Part shown: one piece after another, positions 1 to 6,063 of the stretch
Layout: every line of letters starts with the position of its first letter
Position numbering within the stretch: position 1 is the first letter of the stretch
Source: an uncultured Oscillospiraceae bacterium
GTDB lineage: Bacteria; Bacillota; Clostridia; Oscillospirales; Acutalibacteraceae
Assembly (NCBI GenBank): GCA_900543395.1
Contig: UQQT01000069.1
Span: 1-6,152 of the forward strand
DNA: 6,152 bases
Direction: 5' to 3'
Notes under the pieces: model-generated
The model's database searches: none
What the model was told of the DNA's origin: nothing
Seen by the model: the letters and a program-made list of their open reading frames with translations, nothing else
Position numbers and translations under genes: made by a program

Positions 1-1310
1 CATCCGCCGGTACACGCCATACCCTCGATAAAGTTCGCGTCAAGGATATTCTTGCTCTTTTTAAGAAGCGCGATACGGCAGTTCTCGATTCCGTCGCACG
101 AAAACGGCTTCAATTCGAAATCCGTTACGCCGTGCTCCTTGATACCCTCGGCAACCGCGTCGGAAAGTCCTCCGCAGCGGGCGAATATTCTGCCGAAATA
201 CGAGGCGTTGTCAAGCACTCCCTCTTCGAGCGAGGTTATGTCGATATCCTTTGAATCAAACAGAGCCTGCAATTCCTCGAAAGTCATTGCGACATCAACC
301 CAGGGCTTGACCTCGTCCTTTTGCACCTCCGCCTTCTTTGCCGTACAGGGACCGATAAATACTACCTTGCAGGGAGCCTCATGCTCCTTGATATACTTCG
401 CAATAGTCGCCATGGGCGAGAGATTGTGCGAAACGAACGGCTTTATCGTCGGGAACGATTTTTCGATATAACTTACGAATGCGGGACAGCATGAGCTTGT
501 AAGAAATCCCTTTTCGACAAGCTCCCTTGACTCCGCATCGGCTACCATGTCCGCGCCGAGAGCCGCCTCGACGACGGTATGGAATCCGAGCTCTTTAAGT
601 CCCGTTACGACCTGACCGAGCTTAGCGTAGGTAAACTGGCTCGAAATCGACGGCGCAACGACTGCGTAAACCTTGAAATTCTTATTGTTACCGCTCTTTT
701 TGATAATGTCGATAACGTCGAGAATATACGACTTGTCCGTTATCGCGCCGAACGGACACTGATAAACGCACGCTCCGCAGGATATGCACTTGCTGTTGTC
801 GATAGCCGCCGCCTTATCATCGTTCATGTGTATAGCCTTTATCTTGCACGCGTTCTCACACGGACGCTTACGGCTGATAATCGCGGTGTAGGGGCAGACC
901 TTAGCGCACGAACCGCACTCCTTACACTTCGTTTTATCAATATGCGCGACGTGATTTCTGTCAAAAGTTATCGCGCCGAAACGGCATGCGTCCTCACAGC
1001 GGTGCGCAAGACATCCTCTGCACGCGTTGGTAACCTCATATCCTCCCATGGGGCACTCGTCGCACGCAGTCTCGATAACCTCGATAACATTCGGATTTTC
1101 CTTATGACCGCCCATTGCAAGCTTGACGCGCTCCTCGACTATGGCGCGCTCCTTGTAAATACAGCATCTCATTGTCGGTTCCCTGCCGGGGACTATCGTC
1201 TTGGGAATTTCATATAAATTCTCGAGCAGCCCGTCATCCCACGCAAGACGCGAAACCTCGCGGAGAACCTTATACTTCAAATACTGTACCTTTGTGTCGA
1301 ATTTTCTCAT
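1..1310 (-). CDS. Group B-type [FeFe] hydrogenase, C-terminus cut by window edge
   Basis: Cytoplasmic iron-only hydrogenase, probably exchanging electrons between H2/protons and ferredoxin. The frame is open from ATG at 1310 to the left edge, giving 436 residues and two bases of the next codon. Residues 83-185 hold exactly 16 cysteines: C83/C86, C97/C100/C105/C109, C129/C132/C135/C139, C151/C155 and C175/C178/C181/C185, enough for four [4Fe-4S] clusters. The H-cluster domain follows from about 213. Its signatures are TSSCCPAF (C274, C275), FIGPCTAKKAE (C322, K325) and EGMACTGG at 429-436, where the next codon begins TG, as expected for the fourth ligand Cys437. F278 in place of Trp and G320 in place of Met differ from classic group A enzymes and fit group B. 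Residues 1-80 have no recognised motif. The start lies 16 bases after the phosphatase stop, with AAGGGTGAGAG upstream. It may correspond to the hydrogenase paired with hydS in Ruminococcus albus (HydA2); that equivalence is inference. Confidence 0.93.
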   Translation of the reverse strand, partial: MRKFDTKVQYLKYKVLREVSRLAWDDGLLENLYEIPKTIVPGREPTMRCCIYKERAIVEERVKLAMGGHKENPNVIEVIETACDECPMGGYEVTNACRGCLAHRCEDACRFGAITFDRNHVAHIDKTKCKECGSCAKVCPYTAIISRKRPCENACKIKAIHMNDDKAAAIDNSKCISCGACVYQCPFGAITDKSYILDVIDIIKKSGNNKNFKVYAVVAPSISSQFTYAKLGQVVTGLKELGFHTVVEAALGADMVADAESRELVEKGFLTSSCCPAFVSYIEKSFPTIKPFVSHNLSPMATIAKYIKEHEAPCKVVFIGPCTAKKAEVQKDEVKPWVDVAMTFEELQALFDSKDIDITSLEEGVLDNASYFGRIFARCGGLSDAVAEGIKEHGVTDFELKPFSCDGIENCRIALLKKSKNILDANFIEGMACTGG

Positions 1311-1317
1311 TTTATTT

Positions 1318-1328
1318 CTCTCACCCTT
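1318..1328 (-). promoter_or_regulatory. Ribosome binding site of the group B hydrogenase
   Basis: On the minus strand this reads AAGGGTGAGAG and overlaps the TAA stop of the phosphatase gene. The GGGTGA core ends 10 bases before the ATG at 1310. It is an imperfect Shine-Dalgarno match and supports that start and reinitiation after the upstream gene. Confidence 0.55.
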
Positions 1329-2499
1329 AAAAATAGCTGACCTTGATTCTCTTTCCCATCTGTTTAAGACAAGCGGAAAGCTCCTCTACAAGATTCATTT
1401 TTATATTAAAGTTAATAGGCAGATCAGGGTTCTGATGCGCGGGGTTTACCGCCCTGCCGACGTAGAAATTGATGTCCGTCGCCTCCTCAAAAAGCATACG
1501 GCATATCATCGATGCGCCGTCGCGCCCCACGCTCCAGACGGAGTAAAGCTCGTTTTTGTCAAGCGTGTCCTTAGCGTACTCTATAACCTTATTTATCGTA
1601 ATAACGCCCTCGGTAACGAGATCGACTCCCTCGATTTCGGCAGTCGGGGGAACGTCGCTTTTTACAAAATTCAACGACGCTTTAAGCGGCTTGTGAAGAT
1701 ACTTCGCGGCAATCGACGAGGTGGTTCCTCCGCAGACGATATGCTTGCCCTCCTTCGAGAAGAAAAGCGACATCATCCTGTCGCAGTCGTCGGGATTTCT
1801 CGGCGGACCGAAAAGAATGTTCATAGGCTCGCGTTTTCTGATTCTGACAACGCACGCCGTCGCGTCGTCTCCGGGTTTGAATCCGTACTGCTTGTCGCAC
1901 TCGTCGACAAGCAGCGTCGACAGCGTTTTCGCCGTATATCCGACGGGCGCGAACGTCTCCATAAAATCTATAATATCCTCGCGTTTCCAGCCGAAGTTAT
2001 ACGCAAGCCCTATGCCCGCGTGGGGACAGCCGTCGCTCATTGCAATGAAAATATCGTTTTCCTGCAATTTTATAACGGACTTATAAATCTTCTTGCCGTC
2101 TATATTAAGCTCGCTTTTCGGATAGTCGTAATTTACGCAGTCACGAAGCAGTATAACGAGCGGATTGTCGTACTGAATAAGCTCGGCTGTATCGTTATTT
2201 ATAATATGAATTATCGTAAACGTCGAATACGCGACTCCCCTGACGGAGCATATCGGAAGAGTGGCGGCAATCGTCGAAACGCATTCCTCGAGAGGAAGTC
2301 CCTCCGCCATCATTGTCGATATTATTTTCGAGGTAAGCGTAGATAAAATGCTAGCCTTTACTCCGCTGCCGAGTCCGTCCGCAAGGACTATTACCGACGA
2401 ATTATCGTTCTGTTCGATAATCTCGACATGATCTCCGCAGAGCTGTTCGCCGTCGTGATTTATGCTTTTGTAACCGATATCGGCGCACAGATTATTCAT
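1327..2499 (-). CDS. SpoIIE/PP2C-type Ser/Thr protein phosphatase with extra C-terminal domain
   Basis: Predicted metal-dependent (Mn/Mg) phosphoprotein phosphatase of 390 residues, soluble, without membrane segments. The PP2C/SpoIIE fold occupies about 1-222: GEQLCGDHV (D23) is the first metal-site strand, VLADGLGSGVKAS (D41, G42) the signature acidic loop, AMSDGCPHAG (D156) the third and PGDDATACVVR (D211, D212) the last. All acidic residues expected for the dimetal centre appear present. Residues 223-390 do not belong to the phosphatase core and I do not recognise them; they include CGGTTSSIAAKYL (256-268) and SVGRDGASMICRML (323-336). The ATG overlaps the end of hydS by 8 bases and has a strong Shine-Dalgarno, so the two proteins are probably made in a coupled way. 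The neighbouring kinase and HydS suggest it dephosphorylates a regulator of the hydrogenase system rather than a sporulation factor. Enzyme class is well supported; the substrate is unknown. Confidence 0.9.
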   Translation of the reverse strand: MNNLCADIGYKSINHDGEQLCGDHVEIIEQNDNSSVIVLADGLGSGVKASILSTLTSKIISTMMAEGLPLEECVSTIAATLPICSVRGVAYSTFTIIHIINNDTAELIQYDNPLVILLRDCVNYDYPKSELNIDGKKIYKSVIKLQENDIFIAMSDGCPHAGIGLAYNFGWKREDIIDFMETFAPVGYTAKTLSTLLVDECDKQYGFKPGDDATACVVRIRKREPMNILFGPPRNPDDCDRMMSLFFSKEGKHIVCGGTTSSIAAKYLHKPLKASLNFVKSDVPPTAEIEGVDLVTEGVITINKVIEYAKDTLDKNELYSVWSVGRDGASMICRMLFEEATDINFYVGRAVNPAHQNPDLPINFNIKMNLVEELSACLKQMGKRIKVSYF

Positions 2500-4165
2500 C
2501 GGTTATCGACTCCTTTAATTTATAGAGCGCGATCTTCGTCTCCGCCGCCGTCTCGCCTAAGAGCGAAGCGATATCCTGAACTATACGCATCTGCTTGTCT
2601 ACGACTCTGTCGGCGATTTCGACGGTCTGACGGCTTATGCGCTCCTTCTTTTCGCGCTGAGTCTCCTCCTCCGTCACGTCTCTCAATATGCAGACAAGAA
2701 GCCTGTACTCTCTGTCATAAACGATAGTCTCCTCGACGTACTTTTCGTATTCTGCAAGATAAATACGCTTGCCCTCTATACGTGAACCGGATTCGAGCAC
2801 GGAGTAAAAATCCGCCGTATCCATAATTCTGATGACATTATCGCCGAGAATGTCGGCGGCATAACGCAGATTCATAATTTTAAGAGCCGCCTTGTTAATC
2901 TGCTGAACCTCTAATTTTTCATTCAATACTATAAGACCGTTGGGCGTGTTTCTGACTATCGTGTCGGAGAAGCTCTCCGCCTTGTCTTTAAGATACGGCA
3001 GGCACATTGAAATTTCCGCCTTGCCCTGGAATATCGCGGCGGCCTTTTCACGGCATGTGTTATATCCGCACGATCCGCAGTTCAATTCATCCTCGGGCTT
3101 CATCTTGCCCATCTGGCGTAATATCTCGCGGATCTCGCTCTCCGACGGGGGCTGTAAACGGCGTTCGATAGGCGTAAACGTTTTGTGAAGCAGCTTATCC
3201 TCGGGCATGAAAACGTTAAAATCCTTTTTGCCGGCATACTGCGCGACAGCCATATAATCCTTTACCGGCGCGCGGTTAAACTTCTCCATAACGGGACCGC
3301 CGATACAGCTTCCCGCGCATGCGTTCATCTCGATAACGCACCTGTGAATCCTGCCGTCCTCTATGTCCTTTAACGCGGCGATACAGTTATCAGTGCCGTC
3401 TATCGCCATGTATGTGTAATTCGGATTCTCCCTCGAAAGAGTTTTAAGGACGCCGCCCGCAACGGGAAATATTCTCGCCCTGCTCTCATCGTCGGAGTCC
3501 GAGATATTCTCTATCTCAATATTCTCCTCTTTGAGCCACGCGGTAAGCTCGTCGAACGTAAGCACCGCGTCGACCATTCCCTCATAGTACTGCGCCTCGT
3601 CCTTTTTTGCGACGCACGGGCCGATAAACACGGTTTTAGCGTCGGGAATTCGTCTCTTAATATCCTTGCAGTGCGCCTGCATGGGTGAGAGAACGTCTGC
3701 AAGATACGGCAGAACGTCCGGATGATACTTCTGTATAAGCAAATTGACCGAATGACAGCACGAGGTTATGATGATATCCCTGTTCTCCTCGTCTATCATG
3801 CGTTCATATTCTTTTTTAACGATAGTCGCGCCGACTGCCGTTTCCTCAGCGTCGGCAAAGCCGAGTTTTTTAAGCGCGGAGCGCATGGCGTTTATACCCG
3901 CGCCGTGATAATTTGCGACAAACGACGGCGCAAGGCTCGCAATAACGGGATCACCCGACTGCAAGAGAACTTTTACTTTCTCCGTCTCGTCGACTATCTG
4001 CTTTGCATTCTGAGGACAAACTACGAAGCAGTGACCGCACATTATACATTCGTTCCCTATTATGTACGCCTGATTGCCCGAGAAGCGAATCGACTTAACG
4101 GGACAGTGGCGTATGCATTTATAACAGTTTTTACAGTTCGATTTTTTAAGAGTGAGACATTCCAT
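2492..4165 (-). CDS. hydS: HydS, PAS-containing sensory [FeFe] hydrogenase (group C type)
   Basis: Putative H2/redox sensor of 557 residues, cytoplasmic. Domains in order: a two-cluster ferredoxin domain (C11/C14/C17/C21 and C40/C43/C46/C50); the H-cluster domain, about 70-320, with ITSCCHSVN (C136, C137), FIGPCVAKKDE (C184, K187) and EMNACAGSCIGGP (C283, C287), so all four cubane ligands are present; a C-x2-C-x4-C-x16-C [4Fe-4S] motif at C363/C366/C371/C388, as in FeS (RnfB-like) domains; a PAS domain at about 398-500, beginning near IVRNTPNGLIVLN; and a helical tail at 501-557. There is no histidine kinase or output enzyme domain. The Met positions next to the H-cluster in Clostridium pasteurianum CpI are Gly182 and Asn281 here. 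The ATG at 4165 follows the ferredoxin stop by 3 bases. The sensor role is known family inference from the PAS fusion and from related R. albus genes; catalysis cannot be excluded. Confidence 0.95.
   Translation of the reverse strand: MECLTLKKSNCKNCYKCIRHCPVKSIRFSGNQAYIIGNECIMCGHCFVVCPQNAKQIVDETEKVKVLLQSGDPVIASLAPSFVANYHGAGINAMRSALKKLGFADAEETAVGATIVKKEYERMIDEENRDIIITSCCHSVNLLIQKYHPDVLPYLADVLSPMQAHCKDIKRRIPDAKTVFIGPCVAKKDEAQYYEGMVDAVLTFDELTAWLKEENIEIENISDSDDESRARIFPVAGGVLKTLSRENPNYTYMAIDGTDNCIAALKDIEDGRIHRCVIEMNACAGSCIGGPVMEKFNRAPVKDYMAVAQYAGKKDFNVFMPEDKLLHKTFTPIERRLQPPSESEIREILRQMGKMKPEDELNCGSCGYNTCREKAAAIFQGKAEISMCLPYLKDKAESFSDTIVRNTPNGLIVLNEKLEVQQINKAALKIMNLRYAADILGDNVIRIMDTADFYSVLESGSRIEGKRIYLAEYEKYVEETIVYDREYRLLVCILRDVTEEETQREKKERISRQTVEIADRVVDKQMRIVQDIASLLGETAAETKIALYKLKESITDE
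2510..2517 (-). promoter_or_regulatory. Ribosome binding site of the phosphatase, inside hydS
   Basis: Minus strand TAAAGGAG lies 10 bases before the ATG at 2499 and within the last codons of hydS. It confirms the overlapping start and means the phosphatase can be translated well in its own right. Confidence 0.75.
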
Positions 4166-4168
4166 AGA

Positions 4169-4423
4169 TTATTTTCCCTCAAATCGGCTTAAAACATTTG
4201 CTTTAAAGAATTCGTCAAACGTTTCCGGCGTAACGCCCGTGAATATTTCGTCGTCAATTGTAACGGTAACGCCCACGCGGTTGCATCTGCCCGTGCAGAA
4301 GCTTCCCGCAAGCGTAACATCGTCGGAGAGTTTATATTTTTCTATCGCGTCCTGAAAAAGCCCGACAAGAGCCTCGGTTCCTTTAAGGTGGCAGGACGAG
4401 CCTACGCATATCTGTATTATCAT
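4169..4423 (-). CDS. Thioredoxin-like [2Fe-2S] ferredoxin, second of a tandem pair
   Basis: Small electron carrier of 84 residues with the thioredoxin-like ferredoxin fold found in the NuoE/HydC subunits of complex I and multimeric hydrogenases. ICVGSSCH supplies C6 and C11 (C-x4-C) and FCTGRC supplies C43 and C47 (C-x3-C), the complete [2Fe-2S] ligand set. It is the single domain only; the helical N-terminal part of NuoE is absent. The start is taken at ATG 4423 because it aligns residue for residue with the first ferredoxin. An in-frame TTG at 4435 would add four residues, but the only purine-rich site (AAAAGGG, 4437-4443) abuts it. With ATG 4423 that site is 13 bases away, longer than usual, so translation probably depends on coupling to the gene ending 8 bases upstream. 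It ends 3 bases before hydS, suggesting it supplies or drains electrons for HydS or the group B hydrogenase. Confidence 0.9.
   Translation of the reverse strand: MIIQICVGSSCHLKGTEALVGLFQDAIEKYKLSDDVTLAGSFCTGRCNRVGVTVTIDDEIFTGVTPETFDEFFKANVLSRFEGK
4175..4180 (-). promoter_or_regulatory. Ribosome binding site of hydS
   Basis: Minus strand GAGGGA lies 9 bases before the ATG at 4165 and inside the last codons of the preceding ferredoxin gene. It fixes the hydS start and implies coupling. Confidence 0.65.
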
Positions 4424-4431
4424 AGCCGATA

Positions 4432-4671
4432 TCAAACCCTTTTAAGTATATTTTCGTTAAAGAATTCGTCCGTGCTCTCGGGCGATACGGAGAAAAACTC
4501 CCCGTCGACCGTTACGCATACACCCTGTTGACATTTGCCCATACAGAACGTTCCGGCAAGCTCCGCCTTGTCTCCGATGCCGTTATCGTGTATCAGTCTC
4601 TGGAGGCGCTCTACGACGGCGCGCGAGCCTCTGATATGACATGACGAGCCGATACAAACGGTTATTTTCAT
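4432..4671 (-). CDS. Thioredoxin-like [2Fe-2S] ferredoxin, first of a tandem pair
   Basis: Small NuoE/HydC-type electron carrier of 79 residues. The cluster ligands are C6 and C11 in VCIGSSCH and C43 and C47 in FCMGKC; an additional C52 is absent from its partner. The start is set at ATG 4671 because an excellent Shine-Dalgarno (AAGGGGGAG, 4679-4687) lies 7 bases upstream and because the family begins right at this beta strand. A longer in-frame reading from 4785 would run through the end of the kinase gene and add a non-family Arg-rich stretch. It matches the second ferredoxin at 21 of the first 47 aligned residues, so the pair arose by an old duplication and then diverged. No NuoF/HydB-like NADH-binding subunit is present in the window, so its redox partner is unknown; HydS or the group B hydrogenase are the nearest candidates. 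Confidence 0.92.
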   Translation of the reverse strand: MKITVCIGSSCHIRGSRAVVERLQRLIHDNGIGDKAELAGTFCMGKCQQGVCVTVDGEFFSVSPESTDEFFNENILKRV

Positions 4672-4678
4672 AGTGACG

Positions 4679-4687
4679 CTCCCCCTT
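4679..4687 (-). promoter_or_regulatory. Ribosome binding site of the first ferredoxin
   Basis: Minus strand AAGGGGGAG overlaps the TAA stop of the kinase gene and ends 7 bases before ATG 4671. This site decides the ferredoxin start in favour of the 79-residue form. Confidence 0.8.
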
Positions 4688-5438
4688 ACTCCGCGTGATC
4701 CCTGACATCTATTTTCTGCTTTAAAAATTCTCTCTGTTCCTCGTTTCCGCGCACTGTCTCCGCGGCGGCGATAATCGGCGTCCATTTCTGAACGTAATCT
4801 ATATCGGTATTCGATTTTTCACAATATTTTTTAATGTACATTTCTCCGACGGCAAGCCCCCAGTTCATTCTAAGCGACAGATAAGTTCTGACGGCGTCGG
4901 CGGACGCGTTTCCCTGCGCCGCGTGTGACCAGTCGATGATAAAAGGCGTTCCGTCCTCGGTTATTACGACGTTCGACGGGTGGAAATCGCCGTGGCAGAG
5001 CTTGAAGTGCGCGGGCATTGCCATGAGTCTGTCGTAAAGGTCGAATCTGTCGGTAGCCGAGAGGTCGGATTTTCTGATGTATCTTTTGAGTTTATCCTTG
5101 AGCATTACGAGTCCCGGGCATGTTTTCGAGTGAACCTCAACCTGGAGAGAGGTGAACATTTCGAGATACCCGTCCATATTTTCGGGATGCTCCTGCATCA
5201 TTTTCGATATCGTCGTACCGCTTATGTAGTCGGTGACGAGAGTCCATTTGCCATCGTGCTTTGCGACTTCTATCACCTTGGGAACGTGCAAACCCGTCTC
5301 CTCAATCCTCGCCTGATTAAGAGCCTCGTTGAAGATATCAGCCTTCGAATAGTCGTCGTTAAAAACTTTTAATTTTAAATTTCCGTCGCGGTAGACGGTT
5401 TTGCTGTTTCTTACAGCTATCATTCTGTCCTGCGTCAT
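4686..5438 (-). CDS. Small APH/choline-kinase-fold kinase, predicted signalling kinase
   Basis: Predicted ATP-dependent phosphotransferase of the protein-kinase-like superfamily, 250 residues, soluble. The ATP-binding lobe has LKLKVF (K24 as the likely nucleotide-anchoring Lys) and E38 in the next helix as its probable salt-bridge partner. The hinge region is near LVTDYISG (67-74). The catalytic loop is HGDFHPSNV (149-157: D151 base, N156 metal ligand), and IIDWSHA (D169) replaces the DFG motif. This HGDxHxxN plus IDW pattern is that of the APH/choline kinase family rather than of Hanks-type kinases. It starts 18 bases after the yfcE-like gene, with GGGGGA (5445-5450) 6 bases before the ATG, and ends 14 bases before the ferredoxins. 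Antibiotic phosphorylation is unlikely in this context. A role opposite the nearby PP2C-type phosphatase is inferred, in line with the kinase reported in the R. albus hydS operon. A small-molecule substrate remains possible. Confidence 0.87.
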   Translation of the reverse strand: MTQDRMIAVRNSKTVYRDGNLKLKVFNDDYSKADIFNEALNQARIEETGLHVPKVIEVAKHDGKWTLVTDYISGTTISKMMQEHPENMDGYLEMFTSLQVEVHSKTCPGLVMLKDKLKRYIRKSDLSATDRFDLYDRLMAMPAHFKLCHGDFHPSNVVITEDGTPFIIDWSHAAQGNASADAVRTYLSLRMNWGLAVGEMYIKKYCEKSNTDIDYVQKWTPIIAAAETVRGNEEQREFLKQKIDVRDHAE

Positions 5439-5444
5439 TTTATT

Positions 5445-5450
5445 TCCCCC
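5445..5450 (-). promoter_or_regulatory. Ribosome binding site of the kinase
   Basis: Minus strand GGGGGA in the 18-base gap after the phosphodiesterase gene, 6 bases before ATG 5438. It favours this ATG over the in-frame ATG for residue Met6. Confidence 0.6.
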
Positions 5451-5456
5451 GATGTA

Positions 5457-6005
5457 TCATTCACTGATACGATATTCGTTTTTTACATTATTGTCAAGAT
5501 CCCTGAACGAAAAAATGCCGTTTTCCAGTATTATATATCCGCGGTACGAATTCTCCTTGGGAATCGAGACCGAGCCGGGATTTAAATACGTGTAATTTTC
5601 GTGTTTCACCTTCTTCGGAACATGAGTGTGTCCGTGCAGAAGTATATCGCCGTTTTGAATGGGAGGCAGATTGCTTTCGTTAAATTTATGACCGTGCGTC
5701 ATGTATATAAGTCTGCCCTGTTCGCACAAAACCGCGTAGTCTGCAAGTACGGGAAAGTCAAGCACCATCTGGTCAACCTCCGTGTCGCAGTTTCCCCGAA
5801 CGCAGAGTATCTCATCCTTTAATTCATTGAGCATCGGAATAACCTTTTTCGGTGCGTACCCCTCGGGCAGATCGTTCCTCGGCCCGTGATAGAGAATGTC
5901 GCCGAGCAGAATAAGCCTGTCCGCTTTCTCTCTTTTATAGCACTCAATCAGTTTTTCGCAGTAAAACGCGCTCCCGTGAATGTCTGAAGCTATCATGTAC
6001 TTCAT
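5457..6005 (-). CDS. yfcE: YfcE-family metallophosphodiesterase
   Basis: Predicted Mn-dependent calcineurin-like phosphodiesterase of 182 residues; E. coli YfcE is about the same length. It is known as an enzyme active on artificial phosphodiesters, with the physiological substrate unsettled. All metal-site motifs are present: SDIHG (D8, H10), LLGDILYHGPRND (D36), RGNCD (N72, D74), THGH (H104, H106) and LLHGHTH (H124, H126, H128). The segment LYHGPRND with a following GYxP is the YfcE-specific signature. The start is placed at ATG 6005: the protein then begins directly with the first beta strand, and AGGGGA (6015-6020) stands 9 bases upstream. The frame stays open to 6125, but those 40 extra residues come from repeat-like DNA and match nothing in the family. 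It is the first gene of the block and only 18 bases before the kinase; whether it has any part in hydrogen signalling or is simply a housekeeping neighbour cannot be told. Confidence 0.92.
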   Translation of the reverse strand: MKYMIASDIHGSAFYCEKLIECYKREKADRLILLGDILYHGPRNDLPEGYAPKKVIPMLNELKDEILCVRGNCDTEVDQMVLDFPVLADYAVLCEQGRLIYMTHGHKFNESNLPPIQNGDILLHGHTHVPKKVKHENYTYLNPGSVSIPKENSYRGYIILENGIFSFRDLDNNVKNEYRISE

Positions 6006-6014
6006 TTTCAACCG

Positions 6015-6020
6015 TCCCCT
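6015..6020 (-). promoter_or_regulatory. Ribosome binding site of the yfcE-like gene
   Basis: Minus strand AGGGGA, 9 bases before ATG 6005. It lies within a copy of the repeated string GGGGACGGTT, so repeat-like sequence seems to supply the Shine-Dalgarno. Confidence 0.55.
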
Positions 6021-6063
6021 AACTATCCACAAGCAAAAGAGAGCCGAACCCCATAAGCCCGAA

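Noticed and set aside
579..1217. A 212-codon open frame on the plus strand
   Set aside because: It is antisense to the cysteine-rich part of the group B hydrogenase and has no family features or proper ribosome site.
1201..2346. A 381-codon open frame on the plus strand
   Set aside because: It lies antisense to the phosphatase and the hydrogenase start, is Arg-rich without recognisable motifs, and the minus-strand proteins there have clear catalytic signatures. It is a codon-bias shadow.
2492..4165. HydS as a histidine kinase
   Set aside because: The PAS domain suggests it, but the tail after PAS is only about 57 residues and lacks the phospho-acceptor His and ATP-binding motifs.
4672..4785. 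N-terminal extension of the first ferredoxin
   Set aside because: It would overlap the kinase gene, adds an Arg-rich stretch foreign to the family, and ignores the strong ribosome site before ATG 4671.
4686..5438. Aminoglycoside resistance gene
   Set aside because: The fold motifs match, but the operon context with HydS, ferredoxins and a protein phosphatase makes an antibiotic-modifying role unlikely.
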